From: Nanobdellota archaeon
Lineage (GTDB): Archaea; Nanobdellota; Nanobdellia; Pacearchaeales; GW2011-AR1
NCBI GenBank assembly: GCA_018901625.1
Contig: JAHIEM010000132.1
Span: forward strand, 1-5,945
Length of the DNA stretch: 5,945 nt
Direction: 5' to 3'
A program made the position numbers and the translations under genes. Positions 5,760-5,945 of the stretch are shown piece by piece. Each line of letters starts with the position of its first letter. Positions within the stretch are counted from its first letter, which is position 1. Under the pieces are notes generated by a model. It ran no database searches. It saw nothing but the letters and a program-made list of their open reading frames with translations, and was not told the origin of the DNA.

Positions 5760-5861
5760 AGCCCTGTCGTATAGCGGTCAAGTATACTGGCCTCTGGTCC
5801 AAATCCATCGGATTTGCTGAGTAGAAAGCCGGTGACCCAGGTTCGAATCCTGGCGGGGCTA
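5760..5861 (+). tRNA. tRNA-Gln (anticodon CUG) with a 29-base intron
   Basis: Cloverleaf read base by base. Acceptor AGCCCTG (5760-5766) pairs with CGGGGCT (5854-5860), with A1-T72 as in other Gln tRNAs; discriminator A at 5861; no CCA encoded. D arm: GTAT (5769-5772) with GTAT (5782-5785), GG at 5776-5777. Anticodon stem: CTGGC (5787-5791) with GCCGG (5828-5832). Anticodon CTG at 5794-5796 after T33. T arm: CCAGG - TTCGAAT - CCTGG (5837-5853). A 7-base anticodon loop requires removal of 29 bases at 37/38, the standard archaeal site. It decodes CAG. Confidence 0.93.
5798..5826 (+). other. tRNA-Gln intron at position 37/38
   Basis: The intron holds a 7-bp hairpin, CAAATCC (5800-5806) with GGATTTG (5810-5816), around a 3-base loop. 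The bulge-helix-bulge is not the strict 3-4-3 form: CTCT (5792-5795) against GTAG (5821-5824) has one mismatch, and CTC (5792-5794) with GAG (5819-5821) is an alternative. The cut could therefore be off by one base either side. It should be removed by the archaeal splicing endonuclease. Confidence 0.75.
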
Positions 5862-5879
5862 TTTTCTCTTTATATTTTC
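5862..5879 (+). terminator. T-rich terminator after the tRNA
   Basis: TTTTCTCTTTATATTTT directly after the discriminator base has several T-runs, as expected for factor-independent archaeal termination. There is no stem-loop. Confidence 0.4.
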
Positions 5880-5885
5880 AATAGT

Positions 5886-5893
5886 TTTAAATA
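5886..5893 (+). promoter_or_regulatory. TATA box of the right-edge gene
   Basis: TTTAAATA on the plus strand, centred 25.5 bases before the ATG at 5915. The predicted transcription start coincides with the start codon, the leaderless pattern. Confidence 0.65.
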
Positions 5894-5914
5894 TCCAATC
5901 AACATAGATAAAAC

Positions 5915-5945
5915 ATGGCAGAACAACTAATCGGAGAAGTTTCTG
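5915..5945 (+). CDS. Start of a leaderless gene cut by the window edge
   Basis: Ten codons, MAEQLIGEVS, then the window ends. The support is the correctly placed TATA box and the lack of any ribosome binding site. A start with LIGEV recalls the small archaeal 'translation elongation factor-like' (EF-Tu domain 2-like) proteins that begin with IGEVTHYF-type sequence, but ten residues cannot prove this. Confidence 0.55.
   Translation, partial: MAEQLIGEVS

Noticed and set aside
5791..5797. Anticodon CTC (tRNA-Glu) instead of CTG
   Set aside because: Pairing of CTGGC with GCCGG fixes T33 at 5793 and CTG at 34-36, and the A1-T72 pair fits Gln.

Overview
The window looks archaeal and is AT-rich. 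Most likely it comes from a small-genome lineage of the DPANN type (Woesearchaeota/Pacearchaeota-like), but that rank is inference. The archaeal signs are direct. There are TTTAAATA/TTTATATA boxes about 25 bases ahead of start codons, which implies leaderless mRNAs. A tRNA-Gln carries an intron one base 3' of the anticodon and encodes no CCA. PurO, the mainly archaeal IMP cyclohydrolase, is also present.

Minus strand, 5024 down to 1: a tight purine operon in the order purO - purH (AICAR transformylase only) - guaB - purA. purO and purH overlap by 11 bases. guaB and purA overlap by 4 (ATGA). A 72-base gap separates purH from guaB and holds a tiny ORF and a GAAA-tetraloop hairpin. purA runs off the left edge after 474 codons. 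Together the four enzymes are the IMP hub: AICAR to FAICAR (PurH), FAICAR to IMP (PurO), IMP to XMP (GuaB), and IMP to adenylosuccinate (PurA).

Minus strand, 5692 down to 5164: two adjacent small membrane-protein genes of unknown function. They are paralogues sharing a C-terminal motif ending in GNxI(K/R)M(D/N)W. The upstream one has a strong BRE/TATA promoter and a GAGGT ribosome binding site. Between them and purO (5025-5163) lies a promoter region with a possible 16-codon leaderless upstream ORF.

Plus strand, 5760-5861: intron-containing tRNA-Gln(CUG), divergent from the membrane-protein genes and apparently sharing their TATA element. At 5915 a leaderless gene starts and leaves the window after ten codons.

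The most unusual points are non-canonical residues at important places in PurA (Thr after the catalytic Asp, Gln for the guanine-reading Asp) and GuaB (Gly for the NAD-contacting Asp), the paired unknown membrane proteins, and the small ORFs in the operon gaps.
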